A stretch of DNA of 64,000 bases from Pseudomonas marginalis (GTDB lineage Bacteria > Pseudomonadota > Gammaproteobacteria > Pseudomonadales > Pseudomonadaceae). Positions 61,090 through 64,000 of the stretch are shown in pieces. The notes under the pieces are model-generated. The model searched no databases, was not told where the DNA came from, and worked only from the letters and a program-made list of their open reading frames with translations. Location: assembly GCF_024169655.1 (NCBI RefSeq), contig NZ_JALJWV010000001.1, positions 377,001 to 441,000 on the forward strand. Reading direction: 5' to 3'. Made by a program: the position numbers and the translations under genes. The first letter of the stretch is position 1. Each line of letters opens with the position of its first letter.

Positions 61090-61980
61090 ATGAGTGTGCA
61101 GTGGAACCTGGAGCAGATGCGCCTGTTCGTCAGCGTCGCCGAGCAGCGCTCGTTTTCGGCAGTGGCGCGTCAGCAGCGCAAGGCCCAGTCGGCGGTCAGC
61201 AACGGCATCGCCTGGCTGGAAGCGGACCTGGGCGTCAGCCTGTTCGAGCGTAGCAGTGGCCGTCAGCCCCGCTTGACCGAGGCCGGTACGGTACTGCTCG
61301 AAGAGGCCAGGGAAGTGCTGCGCCAATGCGAACGCCTCAATGGCCGCGCGATGTCGTTGGTGCGCGGCGAAGAAGCCTGCCTGCGCCTGGCCCAGGATGA
61401 GGCGATGCTTTATCAGCCGGTCCTCGATAGCCTTGACGCCCTGGCCGGTCGATTTCCCAACCTTGAAGTGCAGCTTTCCAGCGCGGCCCAAGGCGATGTC
61501 GCACGCAAGCTGGTGGAGCGCAGGGCCGATCTGGGCATGTTGTTCTATCACGATCAAATCCCCGAAGCGCTGGAGCGTCGGGTCGTCGGCAGTGTGGAAA
61601 TGGTCACGGTGTGCGGGCGCAACCATCCGCTGGCGGCGCAGAAAACCGTGGACTGCCAGGGCTTGGCGCAATATCGCCAGTTGCTGATGTCGACCCAGAC
61701 CAGCGTCTACCCCGGCAGCGAGGCTGCCAGCCCGCAGGTGTGGCGCGCCGATAGCTTCTACGTGCTGGCCGAATGGCTTATCCGTGGCCTGGGTTGGGCC
61801 TGGTTGCCCCGGCATGTCGTGCAATACCCGGCCTATCAGAACCAGATGGTCGAACTCGACAGCGAATGGACCCCGCCGGCCCTGGTTGTCGAGCTGGTGT
61901 GGCGCCGCGATGAACCCTTGGGGCCAGCCGCGCGCTTTCTTGCCGAGCGTTTTGCTGAGTGCTTGCAGGCGATCGACTGA
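61090..61980 (+). CDS. LysR-type transcriptional regulator
   Basis: About 296 residues. An N-terminal winged helix-turn-helix (MRLFVSVAEQRSFSAVARQQ, KAQSAVSNGIAWLEADLG) and a type-2 periplasmic-binding-like effector domain (ARKLVERRADLGML, WLIRGLGWAWLPRHVV). Its divergent position suggests that it controls the SMR gene, though this is only inferred. The start at 61090 gives MSVQWNLEQMRLF, usual for the family; an ATG 12 bases upstream is also possible. Confidence 0.88.
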   Translation: MSVQWNLEQMRLFVSVAEQRSFSAVARQQRKAQSAVSNGIAWLEADLGVSLFERSSGRQPRLTEAGTVLLEEAREVLRQCERLNGRAMSLVRGEEACLRLAQDEAMLYQPVLDSLDALAGRFPNLEVQLSSAAQGDVARKLVERRADLGMLFYHDQIPEALERRVVGSVEMVTVCGRNHPLAAQKTVDCQGLAQYRQLLMSTQTSVYPGSEAASPQVWRADSFYVLAEWLIRGLGWAWLPRHVVQYPAYQNQMVELDSEWTPPALVVELVWRRDEPLGPAARFLAERFAECLQAID

Positions 61981-62003
61981 AAAAGCCGATAAACTCCGCC
62001 GCC

Positions 62004-63281
62004 ATGAATAGAACTCTCTACAGCTGTCTGTTTTACCTGGCGCTGCCGTTGGTGGCTTTACGTCTGTGGCTGCGTGCGCGCAAGGCGCCAGCCTATGCCA
62101 AACGCGTGGGCGAGCGGTTTTCCTACGGCTTGCCGCTGATGCAGCCGGGCGGGATCTGGGTGCATGCCGTGTCGGTGGGCGAAAGCATCGCCGCCGCGCC
62201 GATGATCCGTGCCCTGCTGGCGCGTTATCCACAGCTGCCGATGACCGTCACGTGCATGACGCCGACCGGCTCCGAGCGTATCCAGGCGTTGTTCGCGAAT
62301 GAGCCGCGCGTCCAGCATTGCTACTTGCCCTATGACGTGCCCTGCGCGGCCAAGCGTTTTCTCGACCGTGTACAGCCGAAACTGGCCGTGATCATGGAGA
62401 CCGAACTGTGGCCCAACCATATCCACGCCTGCGCCCAACGCGGGATTCCGGTGGCGCTGGCCAATGCGCGGTTGTCGGCACGTTCGGCCAAGGGCTATGC
62501 ACGTTTCGCCAAACTGACGGGGCCGATGCTGGCAGAAATGAGCCTGTTTGCCGTGCAGACCGAGACCGAGGCCGAGCGTTTTCGCAGCCTGGGCGCGCGG
62601 CCGGACACGGTGCAAGTGACCGGCTCGATCAAGTTCGACCTGACCATCGACCCCGAGCTACTGGCGCGCGCGGCCGCGTTGCGCGAGCAGTGGGGTGCCA
62701 GCGAGCGCCCGGTGTGGATCGCCGCCAGCACCCACGAGGGCGAAGATGCGGTGGTGCTGGCGGCCCATCGCCGACTGCTCGCCAGCTACCCCAATGCGCT
62801 GCTGATTCTGGTGCCGCGCCATCAGGAACGCTTCGGCCCGATGTTTGAGTTGAGCACGCAACAGGGTTTTGCCACGGTACGCCGCTCCACCGGAGAACCC
62901 GTCACCACGCACACTTCGGTGCTGCTCGGCGACACCATGGGCGAGTTGCTGTTTCTGTATGCCTTGGCCGACAGCGCGTTCGTGGGTGGCAGCCTGGTGG
63001 CGACCGGCGGGCATAACCCGCTGGAACCGGCGGCGTTGGGCAAGCCGGTGATCATGGGGCCGCACCGGTTCAACTTCCTCGAAATCAGCGCGATGCTGCG
63101 CGACGCCGGGGCCTTGTGTGAGGTGGATGACGCCGAAGGCTTGGCCGAGGCCGTGCGCCAGCTGTTCGAGCTGCCGCAGGATGCCCAGCGGATGGCGCAG
63201 GCGGGGCTCAAGGTGATGCAAGCCAACCAGGGCGCGCTAACCCGTTTACTGGATGGCCTGGATAGGCTGATAACGCACTAA
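62004..63281 (+). CDS. waaA: 3-deoxy-D-manno-octulosonic acid transferase
   Basis: 425 residues, GT30. An N-terminal membrane anchor (LYSCLFYLALPLVALRLWL), HAVSVGESIAAAPMIR with the catalytic Glu, METELWPN, and GGHNPLEPAALGKPVIMGP are diagnostic. It adds Kdo to lipid IVA, the step before waaC. Start at 62004 follows 23 bases after the LysR stop; the genes may be co-transcribed. The waaA TAA is the first base of the REP. Confidence 0.96.
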   Translation: MNRTLYSCLFYLALPLVALRLWLRARKAPAYAKRVGERFSYGLPLMQPGGIWVHAVSVGESIAAAPMIRALLARYPQLPMTVTCMTPTGSERIQALFANEPRVQHCYLPYDVPCAAKRFLDRVQPKLAVIMETELWPNHIHACAQRGIPVALANARLSARSAKGYARFAKLTGPMLAEMSLFAVQTETEAERFRSLGARPDTVQVTGSIKFDLTIDPELLARAAALREQWGASERPVWIAASTHEGEDAVVLAAHRRLLASYPNALLILVPRHQERFGPMFELSTQQGFATVRRSTGEPVTTHTSVLLGDTMGELLFLYALADSAFVGGSLVATGGHNPLEPAALGKPVIMGPHRFNFLEISAMLRDAGALCEVDDAEGLAEAVRQLFELPQDAQRMAQAGLKVMQANQGALTRLLDGLDRLITH

Positions 63282-63314
63282 ATGTGGGAGGGGGCTTGCC
63301 CCCTCTCACATTAG
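63281..63314. repeat. REP palindrome between waaA and the TolC-family gene
   Basis: AATGTGGGAGGGGGC and GCCCCCTCTCACATT pair almost perfectly. The element fills the whole gap, so the stop codons of both convergent genes are at its edges (waaA at 63279-63281, TolC-like at 63311-63313). Confidence 0.85.
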
Positions 63315-64000
63315 TAGCCAGGTCGGGCCTTCAACTGCTCGGAGGCGGCCTTGGCCAGGTCCGGCGGCAGGAAGTCGCGGTCCGGGTTGTAGTCGGCCTT
63401 GAGATAGCGCTCCAGGTCCTGCAGATCTCCTGGGTTCAACGTGCCCGCTGCCTGCTTCAAGCGCAGGTTGTCGAGGATGTAGTCGTAGCGGCTGTTGTTG
63501 TAGTTGCGCACCGACGCATAGAGCTGGCGCTGGGCGTCGAGCACGTCGACGATATTGCGCGTCCCCACCTGATAACCGATTTCCGTGGCTTCCACCGCGC
63601 TCTGGTTGGAGATGATCGACTGGCGGCGTGCCTGGACCTGCTCCACGTCGGTGTTGACCGCACGGTGCAGGTTGCGCGTGTTTTCCACCACCTGGCGGCG
63701 CAGGCCTTCGCGTTGCTGCTCGGTCTGGCCCAGGCGCGAATACGATTCGCGCACTTGCGAGCTGGTCAGGCCACCGCTGTACAGCGGGATATTCAGGCGC
63801 AGGCCAATGGTGCGTTGCGAGACATCGCCGCCATAAGGCGTGCCGAAGGCATTCGGGTTGCTGAAGCCGAGCGCGTCGTTATCGCCCTTTTCATACTGCG
63901 CCACGGCGTCCAGAGTCGGCGCATGCCCGGCCTTGCGCTGCTTGAGGGTTTCCTCGGCCGCGGTGACCGCGTAGTTGCTGGCGAGCAGGTTCAGGTTCTG
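63311..64000 (-). CDS. TolC-family outer membrane efflux protein (partial, N-terminus off the window)
   Basis: About 229 C-terminal residues are present. The second TolC repeat is recognisable: NIPLYSGGLTSSQVRESYSR, HRAVNTDVEQVQARRQS and GYQVGTRNIVDVLDAQRQLY, which is the characteristic GTRTIVDVL block of TolC. These proteins are the outer-membrane ducts of type I secretion and RND pumps. The gene continues beyond base 64000; its first half and partner genes cannot be seen. Confidence 0.9.
   Translation of the reverse strand, partial: QNLNLLASNYAVTAAEETLKQRKAGHAPTLDAVAQYEKGDNDALGFSNPNAFGTPYGGDVSQRTIGLRLNIPLYSGGLTSSQVRESYSRLGQTEQQREGLRRQVVENTRNLHRAVNTDVEQVQARRQSIISNQSAVEATEIGYQVGTRNIVDVLDAQRQLYASVRNYNNSRYDYILDNLRLKQAAGTLNPGDLQDLERYLKADYNPDRDFLPPDLAKAASEQLKARPGY

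Overview
This window is a contiguous piece of a Pseudomonas chromosome, most likely from the P. fluorescens group. The GC content is high, genes are tightly packed, and the gaps carry the GTGGGAGGGGGC-type REP palindromes typical of that group. Gene order closely follows the P. aeruginosa PA4987-PA5025 region as I remember it (metY, mscK, cvrA, acyl-CoA dehydrogenase, rlmJ, msrA, dipA, aceFE, glnE, LPS core genes, msbA, hldE, waaA), with local insertions and rearrangements. No rRNA, tRNA, CRISPR array, prophage or insertion sequence is visible.

Layout. (1) 1-4837, minus strand: the end of an aryl-polyene (APE) pigment operon: a ketosynthase-like chain-length factor, an acyltransferase, two acyl carrier proteins, a membrane protein, a fused AMP-ligase/dehydratase and a glycosyltransferase cut by the window edge. 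(2) 5175-14046: an orphan ParA-like ATPase, thioredoxin 2, a HigBA toxin-antitoxin with two operator palindromes, the AMPylase SelO, an MscK-type mechanosensitive channel and the CvrA/NhaP2 antiporter. (3) 14169-24593: a deletion relic of a chemoreceptor gene, a ZapB-like/ZapA pair, an acyl-CoA dehydrogenase, the divergent putA/putP proline genes around a five-site PutA operator region, and a small two-gene locus that looks like a pore-forming toxin with a membrane immunity protein. (4) 24836-38595: metY, rlmJ, msrA, the c-di-GMP phosphodiesterase dipA, aceE-aceF (pyruvate dehydrogenase) behind a paired palindromic operator, and glnE. (5) 38800-55988: LPS core assembly. One operon (waaF-waaC-waaG-waaP-wapP-wapQ-double kinase) has every junction overlapping or nearly so. 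It is followed by a carbamoyltransferase, mig-14, a PIG-L deacetylase and two glycosyltransferases; convergent to these is an O-antigen ligase fused to a kinase-like domain, and then comes the lipid A flippase msbA. (6) 56116-64000: hldE, a conserved protein of unknown function, aldo/keto reductase, FAD oxidoreductase, SMR efflux protein, LysR regulator, waaA and a partial TolC-family protein.

How the genes work together: hldE makes ADP-heptose, waaA adds Kdo, waaC and waaF add heptoses, waaP/wapP and their relatives phosphorylate the core, the carbamoyltransferase and further glycosyltransferases decorate it, the ligase joins O-antigen, and MsbA flips lipid A-core. The metabolic block links proline use (putAP), pyruvate entry to the TCA cycle (aceEF), methionine synthesis (metY) and nitrogen control (glnE).

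Most noteworthy: the chemoreceptor relic that keeps both ends of the gene, the candidate toxin/immunity pair with a translationally coupled 17-residue leader ORF, the ligase-kinase fusion whose catalytic Asp position is Ser, the array of six kinase folds in the core locus of which two lack the catalytic Asp, and several well-defined operator or hairpin arrangements (aceE, put, higBA, selO). All family assignments are from recognition of sequence; no search was run.
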